The translations under genes were made by a program, and so were the position numbers. From the NCBI GenBank assembly GCA_009937615.1, contig JAACFB010000021.1, positions 1 through 56,793 on the forward strand: a stretch of 56,793 nt of DNA. The letters are read 5' to 3'. Under the pieces are notes generated by a model. It ran no database searches and was not told the DNA's origin. It worked only from the letters and a program-made list of their open reading frames with translations. Shown here one piece after another: positions 24,998 through 33,257 of this stretch (position 1 is the stretch's first letter; every line of letters starts with the position of its first letter). Origin of the DNA: Gammaproteobacteria bacterium. GTDB lineage: Bacteria; Pseudomonadota; Gammaproteobacteria; Steroidobacterales; Woeseiaceae.

Positions 24998-25129
24998 ACG
25001 GAAGCAGCAAGAACAGGCACGGTATTCTCCGCCGGCCAGGCCGGCGATCGAACCGCTCGACTCGCCGCAAAAAGATTCGGCGCCAGCCAGCTTATTGCTG
25101 TCACATTGGACACGGTAGAATTTGCCCTG

Positions 25130-25564
25130 ATGAACGTATTGTTCCTATGCACCGGAAATTCATGCCGCTCGCAGATGGCCGAGGGCTGGGCACGGCAACT
25201 GTGTGGCGGTGCATTGAAAGTCCGGTCGGCCGGCATCGAGGCGCACGGCAAGAACCCCCGGGCCATTGCAGTGATGCGTGAGGCCGGGGTTGATATTTCA
25301 GACCAGGAATCCACGGCGCTGACCGGCGAGATGCTCAGCCAGGCTGATTACCTCGTGACGGTTTGCGGACACGCGGACGAGCATTGCCCGGCGCTTCCCG
25401 CCGGAGTTCAGAGAGAACACTGGCCGCTCGAGGATCCGGCCGTGGCAACGGGAACCGAGGAAGAAATCATGGCGGTCTATCGCAATAGCCGAGAGGATAT
25501 CCGGCAGCGAGTTGCCGATTTGATCGAGCGGCTGCAGGGCCGGCAGCGGCAGTCGAGCGCTTGA
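25130..25564 (+). CDS. arsC: Arsenate reductase, thioredoxin-coupled LMW-phosphatase type
   Basis: Reduces arsenate to arsenite in the cytoplasm. P-loop CTGNSCRS with nucleophile C7, and the redox-relay cysteines C79 and C86 in the CGHADEHCP motif. Spacing (72 and 7 residues) is the same as Cys10-Cys82-Cys89 of Staphylococcus pI258 ArsC, which separates it from plain tyrosine phosphatases. 144 aa is close to the usual length. I chose ATG 25130 because the first beta strand (MNVLFLC) starts there. Its stop overlaps the next start, coupling it to the arsenite exporter. No arsR gene is adjacent. Confidence 0.92.
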   Translation: MNVLFLCTGNSCRSQMAEGWARQLCGGALKVRSAGIEAHGKNPRAIAVMREAGVDISDQESTALTGEMLSQADYLVTVCGHADEHCPALPAGVQREHWPLEDPAVATGTEEEIMAVYRNSREDIRQRVADLIERLQGRQRQSSA

Positions 25565-26649
25565 GCGCTTCGGAAAACCAGTCGGCCGCGATGGGTACGT
25601 TCGAGCGCTACCTCACCGTTTGGGTCTTTGTCTGCATCATCGCCGGTATCGGGCTGGGACAGACATTCCCGGATACGTTTCAGGCAGTGGGCCGTATCGA
25701 AGCGGCCCACATCAACCTGCCCGTGGCGGCACTCGTCTGGCTGATGATCATTCCCATGCTGCTGAAGATCGACCTGACGGCGCTCATGGGCGTGACGCAA
25801 TACTGGCGTGGCGTTGCCGTAACCTTGTTCATCAGCTGGGGCGTAAAGCCATTCTCGATGGCCCTGCTCGGCTGGCTGTTCATTGGCCACCTGTTTCGCG
25901 GCTACCTGCCTGCCGGACAAATCGACTCCTATATCGCCGGCCTCGTGATCCTGGCCGCAGCCCCGTGTACCGCAATGGTCTTCGTCTGGAGTCACCTGAT
26001 GCGGGGCGAACCCCATTTCACGTTGTCGCAGGTAGCACTCAACGATGTCATCATGGTGTTTGCATTCGCACCGATCGTTGCTTTTCTACTCGGCATCTCC
26101 GCCATCACGGTGCCCTGGGACACGTTGCTCTTATCGGTCGTCATCTACATCGTCGTGCCGCTCATCATCGCAAGCCTGTTGCGCCGAAAGCTGCTGCAGC
26201 AGGAGCATGGCCAGGAACGTTTGCAGCTGCTCATCAAGCGCCTGGGTCCTCTCTCACTCAGCGCTCTGCTCGCCACGCTGATCCTGCTGTTCGGCTTCCA
26301 GGGGCAGCAGATTATCGCTGCGCCCTTGATCATCGCGATGCTCGCGGTGCCCATCCTGATCCAGGTTTTTTTCAATTCCGGGCTGGCCTATTTGCTCAAT
26401 CGTCAGCTGCGTTCGCCACATTGCGTAGCGGGCCCCTCGGCACTGATCGGCGCGAGCAATTTTTTCGAGCTGGCCGTCGCAACGGCAATTGCATTATTCG
26501 GCTTCGAGTCAGGCGCGGCACTGGCAACGGTAGTCGGCGTGCTGATCGAGGTTCCGGTCATGCTGATTGCAGTTCGGTTCGTGAATGGCACGCGGGAGTG
26601 GTACGAGCGGCGCAGCGGTATCGAGCCGAGCGGCGGGGTCGTTCGCTAG
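25561..26649 (+). CDS. acr3: Arsenite efflux permease, ACR3 family
   Basis: Inner-membrane arsenite exporter with 10 hydrophobic segments in 362 aa. The essential TM4 cysteine is present in AAAPCTAMVFVWSHL (C136 from the TTG start) and the late conserved Glu in VLIEVPVML. The frame can begin at TTG 25561, overlapping the arsC stop as TTGA, or at ATG 25591 (MGTFERYLTVW), which matches the family start better; neither has a strong ribosome site. Together with arsC it makes a minimal arsenate resistance unit. Confidence 0.9.
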   Translation: MSASENQSAAMGTFERYLTVWVFVCIIAGIGLGQTFPDTFQAVGRIEAAHINLPVAALVWLMIIPMLLKIDLTALMGVTQYWRGVAVTLFISWGVKPFSMALLGWLFIGHLFRGYLPAGQIDSYIAGLVILAAAPCTAMVFVWSHLMRGEPHFTLSQVALNDVIMVFAFAPIVAFLLGISAITVPWDTLLLSVVIYIVVPLIIASLLRRKLLQQEHGQERLQLLIKRLGPLSLSALLATLILLFGFQGQQIIAAPLIIAMLAVPILIQVFFNSGLAYLLNRQLRSPHCVAGPSALIGASNFFELAVATAIALFGFESGAALATVVGVLIEVPVMLIAVRFVNGTREWYERRSGIEPSGGVVR

Positions 26650-26824
26650 GAAGATCAAACCGCGCGAGACGCCGTGCAGAAATAGCGTATTGAAAATAGC
26701 GGTTTCCGGTCAGGTCCGGGAACTGGAGTCGATCCCGGGTCCGGCGTCGCTAAGCCACGGAGGCGCAACCCAGAGAAATAAAGCGCGGTCACGTCCTACC
26801 GGATCGGCGGTTATGGCCTGCTGC

Positions 26825-27064
26825 TTATCGCCGGTACTCGGGCCCGAGCATATCCTCCACGCTTTCTTTCTCAGCGCAATGGTAATCATCGGGATCGCAG
26901 TCGATCGCGATGCAGACGGCTATTTCGTCGTCAGCGCACCCAAGCATCTGGCGAATCTCGTCGATGGTTGGCTCCCGCTCCCGGTTGACGGGCTCGCCAG
27001 TCGCACATGCAGTCAAGGCCGCCAGGCTGAGCAGTAACGGCAGTAATTCTGGCTTGTCGATCAT
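26825..27064 (-). CDS. Small acidic, cysteine-rich lipoprotein
   Basis: 79 aa with a type II signal peptide: a hydrophobic core then lipobox LTAC (C20), so the mature protein is a lipid-anchored peptide of about 60 residues. The mature part is strongly acidic and has four more cysteines in a compact stretch (GCADDEIAVC, DCDPDDYHC), suggesting disulfides or metal binding. No family recognised. It is tail-to-tail with acr3. The intact lipobox and ATG argue that it is a real gene. Its location next to arsenic genes invites, but does not prove, a metal-related role. Confidence 0.55.
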   Translation of the reverse strand: MIDKPELLPLLLSLAALTACATGEPVNREREPTIDEIRQMLGCADDEIAVCIAIDCDPDDYHCAEKESVEDMLGPEYRR

Positions 27065-27414
27065 GCGGTTTTAGACCTTAGTCATCCCCCACCGTTGCAG
27101 GGCCGCGCGGCGTATTCTCACGGATGGAGAGACAGGCAACCTCAGTCGTCTGCCGGACCGGGAACCTGCTATTTGACGCCGCGGGCGGGCCCTTCTCAAA
27201 GCTTACCGGCGCCGGTATTCGATTCCAAGAGACCTGTCGGCGGCAAATGTGATGCGAAGCCGGTCTGAAACCGCTGTTTGCAACCTCCGCTCAGCGGTGC
27301 CATAAGATTTTCTATTCCTTGCAGATGCCAGGCCAAAAATCATCGCGACGCGGGCTTTTGCTTTTTACACGGACAGCCGGTGCTAGACTAGCGGCCGCAA
27401 ACCAGATAATCAGC
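27065..27414. other. Divergent intergenic region upstream of the halogenase gene
   Basis: 350 bases between the small lipoprotein gene (minus) and the halogenase (plus). I see no gene. The last 60 bases are A+T-richer and contain the promoter-like element at 27381-27389, listed separately. A CTGTTTGCAACCTCCGCTCA tract lies near 27274. No convincing repeat or terminator was found. Confidence 0.4.
27381..27389 (+). promoter_or_regulatory. Extended -10 promoter element for the halogenase gene
   Basis: TGC-TAGACT has the TGn extension and four of six matches to TATAAT. A TTGCTT lies 20 bp upstream (long spacing) and TTTACA 14 bp upstream (short), so the -35 is poor, as is common for extended -10 promoters. 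It would give a leader of about 20 bases before ATG 27415. Confidence 0.35.
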
Positions 27415-28944
27415 ATGGTTATGAACGTTTCTATTGAACCGAAGAAAATCCTGATCCTGGGCGGCGGCACGGCCGGCTGGATGGCAGCCAACCTCATGAT
27501 CAAGGCCTGGGGCAAATACGGTTTCGAAATCACCCTGGTTGAGTCGCCGGATATCGGCATCATTGGCGTCGGCGAGGGCTCGACACCCATGCTCAAGAGT
27601 TTCATGGACTCAATCGGCCTCGACGAAAAGGACTGGATGCCGGCCTGCAACGCAACGTACAAGCTCGGCATCCGTTTCGACGGCTGGTCCACTAAACCCG
27701 GCTTTCCCCGTTATTTCCACCCGTTTCCCGCACAGATCGACGACTACACCGCGCCCGCGTTCTATTACAACAGTCTTGCGCGCCGCAATGGTCTTGACGT
27801 CGAGGGCCATCCAGATCACTTCTTCCTCAATTCGTACATGGCGGAAGAAAAGCGCAGCCCATTCGCCGGCGAGAACTTTCCGTTCACCCTGCTGTATGGC
27901 TATCACTTCGACTCGGGATTGCTCGGCGAGTATCTCGGCGAAGTTGCGCGGCAGCGTGGCGTGAAGCACATGCAGGCGAAAGTGACTGATACCACGATCA
28001 ACGCCGACGGTCGGATCGAGGCCGTCATCGATGACGGTGGCCGTGTACACAAGGCTGACTATTTCGTCGACTGCACGGGCTTTCGCTCGACGTTGCTTCA
28101 GGAGGCGTTGCGGGTTCCGTTCGAGCCGTACGCGGAAAACCTGTTCAACGATTCCGCCGTCGTGTTCCCGACGCCGCGACCCGAAGAGATCGCGCCTCAG
28201 ACGATTTCAACCGCGCTCAATTCCGGCTGGGCATGGACGATCCCGCTGACATCGCGTATCGGCAACGGCTACGTCTACAGTTCGGCATACACGACGGCAG
28301 ACGAAGCCGAGCGTGAATTGCGCGACTTCACGGGCGTCGGCGACTCGAACGAGGTTGAGGCGCGCCACCTCAAGATGAAAGTCGGGAGGGTCACGAAGCA
28401 CTGGGCAGGAAACTGTGTGGCCGTTGGGCTGTCGCAAGGCTTCATCGAACCGCTCGAAGCGACAGCGCTGCTGCTCGTCCAGCTTACCGTGCAGAACTTC
28501 ATATGGGCTCTCGAGACCGGTAATTTCACGACCGAGAAACGTGATTGGTTTAACGACGACGTCAACGGGCGTTTCGAGGCGGTGCGCGACTACATCGTGG
28601 CGCACTATGTCGTGAATTCGCGTGCGGATGACGGCTACTGGCAAGACAATGCGAACAACGACAAGGTGTCGCGCCAGCTTTACGACGTCATCTCGACATG
28701 GACCTCCGGCAAGAATCTGACGGACGAACTCAAGCGGCAGAAGAACAAGGACTACTACCCAACGATGTCCTGGCATTGCCTGCTCGCCGGCTACGGCATC
28801 TACCCGGCCAAGGAGGGGCTGCAGGGCCGGGATGCGGAAAAACACCAGGCAAAACTCAACGAGATTCATGAGTTCATCCGCCGCTGTTCGCTGAACTACA
28901 CACCTCACATGGAATTGCTGAAGTCGCAGGAGCGAAGGGCCTGA
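27415..28944 (+). CDS. Flavin-dependent tryptophan halogenase family protein
   Basis: FADH2-dependent halogenase, 509 aa. The FAD motif GGGTAGW is at about 16-22, GVGEGSTPML follows, the catalytic lysine equivalent to PrnA K79 is K83 (CNATYKLGIRF), and the flavin-halogenase signature W-x-W-x-I-P is intact (W272-A-W274-T-I-P). LSQGFIEPLEATALL is another family block. ATG 27415 or 27421 are equivalent starts. A flavin reductase partner is required and is not adjacent. It stands alone without other biosynthetic genes, as often seen for uncharacterised halogenases of aquatic proteobacteria. The substrate may be free tryptophan, a peptide or an indole. Confidence 0.9.
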   Translation: MVMNVSIEPKKILILGGGTAGWMAANLMIKAWGKYGFEITLVESPDIGIIGVGEGSTPMLKSFMDSIGLDEKDWMPACNATYKLGIRFDGWSTKPGFPRYFHPFPAQIDDYTAPAFYYNSLARRNGLDVEGHPDHFFLNSYMAEEKRSPFAGENFPFTLLYGYHFDSGLLGEYLGEVARQRGVKHMQAKVTDTTINADGRIEAVIDDGGRVHKADYFVDCTGFRSTLLQEALRVPFEPYAENLFNDSAVVFPTPRPEEIAPQTISTALNSGWAWTIPLTSRIGNGYVYSSAYTTADEAERELRDFTGVGDSNEVEARHLKMKVGRVTKHWAGNCVAVGLSQGFIEPLEATALLLVQLTVQNFIWALETGNFTTEKRDWFNDDVNGRFEAVRDYIVAHYVVNSRADDGYWQDNANNDKVSRQLYDVISTWTSGKNLTDELKRQKNKDYYPTMSWHCLLAGYGIYPAKEGLQGRDAEKHQAKLNEIHEFIRRCSLNYTPHMELLKSQERRA

Positions 28945-28978
28945 TCGGTTCGTAATCATCGAAACCCGCTTATCCAAG

Positions 28979-29614
28979 ATGCAAACGTGCCGATTTCTTT
29001 TCAGCATCTTCCTGGCCTGCCTGACGCTCAGCGCTTGCCAGGCGCCTGCGCCACTCAACAGCGAACGGATAGCCGATCGATATGGCAGTTATGGCGTGGA
29101 GATTTTGAGTGCGAGCGATCGCCGTCGCGTCACCAGTCTCTACAGCGGAGCCGGCGTCGACAAGACCATGCGTACTTTGGCTGTTGTGGACTTTGAGTCC
29201 GCGGCCGACCCACGGATAGCGACGGAACATGCGGCTATCATTGCGGGCGGCTCGATCGGCGCGGTGTTCAAGGAGCATGGCTGGCTGGTTCATAAAGACA
29301 CGGTGGAGCTCTGTGAGCAGAACTTCGATAGCGACCGCTTCCCGTCTCTTGCGCTTATGCAGATCCAATTGCCGCAGCTTCTGGCAGTGCACAGATACCG
29401 ATTCAGCGTATCAAGAAATCGCGATAGCATAGACTACGCACTGATTACCGAGGTCTATCACCCCGACTACCTCGGCCTCGAACAGCTGGTTGCCAATAAC
29501 GTGGACCATGGTCCGGGGCCCGGGAAGAAGACCTGTGCAACGCCGGTAAGCGAGTTGCCGGCCACGAGGGACCCGGCGCAAGCTCTGACGGTCTCGCCCG
29601 GAGGCCGGAGTTAG
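28979..29614 (+). CDS. Hypothetical lipoprotein
   Basis: 211 aa. A type II signal peptide ends in LSAC (C20), so it is lipid-anchored. The mature part has VEILSASDRRRVTSLYSGAGVDKTMRTLAVVDFE and later LPQLLAVHRYRFSVSRNRDSIDYALITEVYHPDYL, an alpha/beta pattern I do not recognise. The C-terminal 30 residues are rich in Gly, Pro and Thr and probably disordered. It begins 34 bp after the halogenase stop and could be co-transcribed. A hairpin follows its stop codon. Confidence 0.65.
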   Translation: MQTCRFLFSIFLACLTLSACQAPAPLNSERIADRYGSYGVEILSASDRRRVTSLYSGAGVDKTMRTLAVVDFESAADPRIATEHAAIIAGGSIGAVFKEHGWLVHKDTVELCEQNFDSDRFPSLALMQIQLPQLLAVHRYRFSVSRNRDSIDYALITEVYHPDYLGLEQLVANNVDHGPGPGKKTCATPVSELPATRDPAQALTVSPGGRS

Positions 29615-29641
29615 CCCAGGCCGACTCGAATCGGCCTGGCT
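29613..29641 (+). terminator. Hairpin directly after the lipoprotein gene
   Basis: CCAGGCCGA and TCGGCCTGG pair perfectly over 9 bp around a CTCGAA loop, extended by AG/CT with one bulged base. It starts within the stop codon of the lipoprotein gene. There is no T-tract on either side, so it is either a weak terminator or an mRNA-end-protecting stem. Confidence 0.4.
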
Positions 29642-29847
29642 GCCGTCACGCAAGCTGTCCATCGACCTGCAGCCCATCTGGCTTTTTTCTCGAAACCTGT
29701 TTCGGGATCGCATATCGGCCGAACTGTTTTACTGCCTCGCTTGATCAGCCGACCAGCAGCACGGAACTCACCGATCACAACCGTCACGCTGCGCGTCGCT
29801 TCGTCACGACATGACAAGCGCTTGGGCGCGCGAGCTATCAAACCGCG

Positions 29848-30492
29848 TCAGCCTGCCCCGTCGTCATTCCGCGAGAGAAGCAGGCCGTCAGGCGCGAGAG
29901 GCATGCGCTTAAGCCAGTTCTCGGCACTGATGCCGAGCTGATCGCCCAGCGACATCGACCCCTTCAACGATCGGCTCAGCGCAGCCGCAAACAGCCGTTG
30001 ATAATAAGGCAGCCCCGCCTCGTAGACCGGCAGGCTTTCCTCCAGCACCTGTTTCGACTTCAGCTTGCTGATGAATCCGGCGTAGAACCTTGCGAGCGCC
30101 TCGTCGACGATACCTCGCTTGCCCAGGTTCTCGGACGGTTCGATCGACCAGGTTGAATCCGCATGGAGGACGCACTCGCCGATGTAGCTGTTCCGCTTTG
30201 CATCTTCGTTCCACTCGTCGGGCGAGATCAGGCTGAGTGACCAGCCGGCGCCGTCCATATAGAGGTAATAGGCCTTCCCGAACACGGGCTTGAACTTGAA
30301 CGCGGCAGAGAGCACGAGGAGCGACGTGAAATAGTCAGCCAGTAATTGCGGCGGACGCTTGACGACAACGGACCGTGGACTGCTGTATTCCCAATCGAGG
30401 AGAAAGCCGACCTGCCCCTTGCCCTCGGGATTAGGTCCGGCCTCGGCCAGCGCCGACCGCCTCGCGCGGGTAACAGACTTTCCAGGTCGCAT
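29848..30492 (-). CDS. DUF2452-like protein of unknown function
   Basis: 214 aa from ATG 30492 (a TTG three codons upstream is possible). No signal peptide or membrane segment. The phrase FKFKPVFGKAYYLY...WSLSLISPDEW resembles the F-x-P-v-x-G-x-Y-x-L-Y core of DUF2452 proteins; this is from memory of the pattern and is not certain. The rest (PQLLADYFTSLLVL, LPVYEAGLPYYQRLFAAALSRSL) is helical and basic to neutral. It stands alone between the lipoprotein and the DHAP-shunt operon. Function unknown. Confidence 0.65.
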   Translation of the reverse strand: MRPGKSVTRARRSALAEAGPNPEGKGQVGFLLDWEYSSPRSVVVKRPPQLLADYFTSLLVLSAAFKFKPVFGKAYYLYMDGAGWSLSLISPDEWNEDAKRNSYIGECVLHADSTWSIEPSENLGKRGIVDEALARFYAGFISKLKSKQVLEESLPVYEAGLPYYQRLFAAALSRSLKGSMSLGDQLGISAENWLKRMPLAPDGLLLSRNDDGAG

Positions 30493-30651
30493 GCTATACA
30501 AGGGGTCTAAAAGTTGGGGGAAAATGCCAAGAACAATTTTTAGGCTTGGGACCGACGTACTCGCTCCTGCCCTGACTCATTCTCTTCGTGTGACGGGCCG
30601 TAGCAAACCCTTGAGAACGACGCCCCGGCGACGCGGGTATTCGGCATCTCA

Positions 30652-31308
30652 TTAAGTTGACCTGAAAGCATCCCGGCGTTGCTCGAAGCTTTCCATCTGG
30701 TTTTTCGCGAGCTCCATTTCCTTGTCTGACAGGATATTCGGCGATCCGACAGACATCGCCCGCAAATAGACCTTCGAACACCATTCGAGCGTGATGCAAC
30801 GACTCAGCGCCTTGTCCAGCGAATCCCCGGTAGTCAACGATCCGTGGTTCTTCATGATGACGGCCGAGCGCCCCTGCAATGCTTTTGACGTGACTTCGGC
30901 CAGCTCAGCTGTTCCGAACGTGCGATACGGCGCTACCTGCACGCTGCCGCCAAGCTCGACCATCTGGTAGTGGATCGTTGGCAGCTGATCGAGCACGGTT
31001 GAAATGGCCGTAGCGTATATCGAGTGTGCATGAACGATCGCAGTAACGTCCGGATTCGAGTCGTAAACCGCCATGTGAAGCGGTGTTTCCGACGACGGCA
31101 GGCTGTTCCCTTCTATCACCTCGCCTTTTAGATTCACGACGGCGATATCGGCCGGGGTTAACGTTCGATAATCGCGCCCGCTAGGCGTAATTGCGACATG
31201 CTCGCCCACACGGATACTGACGTTTCCGGAAGTACCCACGATAAGCCCTGTTGTCAACAGCGCCAGCGCCTTCTCGCCGACCTCGGTGCGTTGTTGCTGG
31301 TAAAGCAC
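30652..31308 (-). CDS. Class II aldolase, probable 5-(methylthio/deoxy)ribulose-1-phosphate aldolase
   Basis: Zinc-dependent aldolase of the L-fuculose-phosphate (FucA/AraD) family, 218 aa. Catalytic E74 is in PSSETP, and the zinc ligands are H93 and H95 (HAHS) and H155 (KNHGSL); GTSGNVSIR binds the phosphate. GTG start directly abuts the stop of the phosphorylase gene, with GGGAG 8 nt before. In the DHAP shunt a class II aldolase (Ald2) next to MtnA splits 5-methylthioribulose-1-phosphate or 5-deoxyribulose-1-phosphate into dihydroxyacetone phosphate and (methylthio)acetaldehyde. The adjacency to mtnA here makes that role likelier than fuculose metabolism. Confidence 0.83.
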   Translation of the reverse strand: MLYQQQRTEVGEKALALLTTGLIVGTSGNVSIRVGEHVAITPSGRDYRTLTPADIAVVNLKGEVIEGNSLPSSETPLHMAVYDSNPDVTAIVHAHSIYATAISTVLDQLPTIHYQMVELGGSVQVAPYRTFGTAELAEVTSKALQGRSAVIMKNHGSLTTGDSLDKALSRCITLEWCSKVYLRAMSVGSPNILSDKEMELAKNQMESFEQRRDAFRST

Positions 31309-32100
31309 TTATTGCTCCCTGTTGGAGAAACGAACCAGCGCTGCCAGCGCCAGGTCGATCGCGTTCACAAGACCCTGATCCCGCGCCGCTCCGTCCGGCA
31401 CGGTATTCCCGTTGGCGACATTGGCAACCCAGCCGTCAATACTCAAAATGCAGGCCGCCGGCACCGACAATAACGAGCCGAGCGTCAGCACGGTCGCCGC
31501 CTCCATCTCGAAAGCCAAAACATTCGCCGCCGAATACCGCGCAACATCGTCGGCAAGTGAGGGGCTATTAAACGCATCGGAGGTATGCACCAGTCCGAGG
31601 TGCACACCGATCTCGTGCGACAGGGCGGCATTGTACAGCTCACTGGTCAAATGAAAGTTCGCAGCCGCCGGATAGACCGGCGGGATGAACTTGTGGCTCG
31701 TACCGTCATCCCTGACAGCCGCCGTGCCGATGACAATATCGCCGGGCGCCACGTCACTGGAAACCGAACCCGCTGTCCCCAAGCGGATGGCGCCCTTGAC
31801 TCCGAGTCGTTTCAGATCCTGCATCACCATCGCCGCGCCGGGACTGCCAAGCCCGGTAGAAATCACGGAAACAGGCAGCCCCTGGAAAGTTCCGGTGTAG
31901 GAGTGAAACTCACGATTGGCCATGACGAGCCTGCCGTCGTCGAACCACTCTGCCGCAATCCTGGCAGCTCGTCCCGGATCGCCGGGCAACAACACGTACG
32001 GCGCGACTTCGCCCGGCAAACAGCGCGTCGCCCTGAACTGAGCGCGCTCCGGGTCGCCCGCATCGGGCAAATTTTCGTTTTGGAAGTTCCAGGCCGGCAT
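31309..32100 (-). CDS. Nucleoside phosphorylase (PNP/UDP family), likely for 5'-deoxynucleosides
   Basis: 263 aa from ATG 32100, which has AAGGGA 8 nt upstream; an upstream extension of the frame is not needed. Phosphate loop LLPGDPGRAARI, STGLGSPGAAMVMQDL, AIRLGTAGSVSSDVAPGD and the ribose-binding FEMEAATV are typical uridine/purine phosphorylase blocks. It sits between mtnA and the class II aldolase, 28 bp after mtnA. In this setting it would release base from methylthioadenosine, 5'-deoxyadenosine or an analogue and deliver the 1-phosphate to MtnA. Sequence alone reads more like uridine phosphorylase than MtnP, so the substrate is open. Confidence 0.83.
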   Translation of the reverse strand: MPAWNFQNENLPDAGDPERAQFRATRCLPGEVAPYVLLPGDPGRAARIAAEWFDDGRLVMANREFHSYTGTFQGLPVSVISTGLGSPGAAMVMQDLKRLGVKGAIRLGTAGSVSSDVAPGDIVIGTAAVRDDGTSHKFIPPVYPAAANFHLTSELYNAALSHEIGVHLGLVHTSDAFNSPSLADDVARYSAANVLAFEMEAATVLTLGSLLSVPAACILSIDGWVANVANGNTVPDGAARDQGLVNAIDLALAALVRFSNREQ

Positions 32101-32128
32101 TCTGATTTCCCTTACGTATGCATCGCGA

Positions 32129-33223
32129 CTACACGACAGCATCGCGAACAAATGGCTCCGCATCAACATACGCCGCGATCTCCTCTGCGCGAAATGCGCC
32201 ACGATCGGTGATTATCCGGGTCACCAGCTCAGGCGGGGTGCAATCGAACGCGGGGTAAAGACCGCCGACCCCGGCGGGAGCAGTTCGCTCGCCGCCGATA
32301 GTGACGACTTCCTCACCGTCGCGAAACTCGACCTCGACCGCCGATTCATCGGCGCTTTCAACGTCGGGGCCGCTTTGGCGCAATACGAAATACGGCAGAC
32401 CATTCGCATGGGCGGCAAGCGCGTACTGGTAGGTGCCCACCTTGTTGCAGACGGTTCCGTCCATGCATACCCGATCGGCGGCCGTGACAAAGGCATCGAC
32501 CTGACCTCGTCGCATCAAAGACCCGCCTGTGCCGTCGGTTATTACTTTCACATCGAAACCTGTTTGCAGCGCGCACAGCGATGTCAATCGTGCGCCCTGC
32601 AGGTAAGGACGCGTCTCGCTGGCAATAACGTTGATCGTCTTTCCGACTCTGCGTGCCTCAACCAACATATAGGCATAAGAGCGGTCAGGAAAGCAGTGTG
32701 TCAGCACTGTCGCGCCATCGGCGAGCAGCTCGCAAGCCGTTCGGCCCGTCTGGTAACCCTGCCGCGCAAGCGCCGCCGCCGCGCGGTCGACGGTCGCCAG
32801 GATCGAGTCTCGCGGCGACTCTGCCTGTTCTATTGCGGTCCTGGCGGCGCCGAGGCATGCCTTCAGCATCCTGTGCAGTGCAAGTCCTGTTGGACGCGTC
32901 TTTAGCAGCCTGTCGGAACCTTGCTGGAGAGCCGCCCATCCTTGATCGTCATTGCCCACGCCCGGTTCCGCGGCCAATGCGAGGCCATACCCTGCAGCAA
33001 CGGACAACGAAAACGCGCCCTGGATGACCATGTCTTCGATGCAGCGGGCAACCTCTTCGACGCTCGCGCAATCCACGTAACGTTCTTCATGCGGCAGCGC
33101 CCGACGATCGAGGATTCGCACAACGCCGTCATGCCAGTCGGCCATCCCTCGCCTGCGGATGAGCAGCGGTAGTTCTTCCTCTAAAAAGACGCCTTCCAGT
33201 CCCAGTCGGTCGTTGGCCACCAT
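32129..33223 (-). CDS. mtnA: S-methyl-5-thioribose-1-phosphate isomerase
   Basis: Aldose-ketose isomerase turning 5-methylthioribose-1-phosphate (or 5-deoxyribose-1-phosphate) into the ribulose-1-phosphate. 364 aa, eIF2B-related fold. Catalytic C177 lies in VLTHCF and catalytic D250 in TAADRV, equivalent to Cys160 and Asp240 of Bacillus MtnA; ETRPYLQGARLT and NKVGTYQYALAAH are the other family blocks. It diverges from classic MtnA just after the catalytic Cys (CFPD instead of CNAG). First gene of the mtnA-phosphorylase-aldolase operon; no mtnB/C/D follow, so the universal methionine salvage route is not encoded here. Confidence 0.88.
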   Translation of the reverse strand: MVANDRLGLEGVFLEEELPLLIRRRGMADWHDGVVRILDRRALPHEERYVDCASVEEVARCIEDMVIQGAFSLSVAAGYGLALAAEPGVGNDDQGWAALQQGSDRLLKTRPTGLALHRMLKACLGAARTAIEQAESPRDSILATVDRAAAALARQGYQTGRTACELLADGATVLTHCFPDRSYAYMLVEARRVGKTINVIASETRPYLQGARLTSLCALQTGFDVKVITDGTGGSLMRRGQVDAFVTAADRVCMDGTVCNKVGTYQYALAAHANGLPYFVLRQSGPDVESADESAVEVEFRDGEEVVTIGGERTAPAGVGGLYPAFDCTPPELVTRIITDRGAFRAEEIAAYVDAEPFVRDAVV

Positions 33224-33257
33224 TATTCAGATACTATTGCACTAACCACACGGAGTC

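Noticed and set aside
25130-25564. Annotation as a low-molecular-weight protein tyrosine phosphatase
   Set aside because: The C79/C86 redox cysteines at pI258 ArsC spacing and the adjacent acr3 gene favour arsenate reductase.
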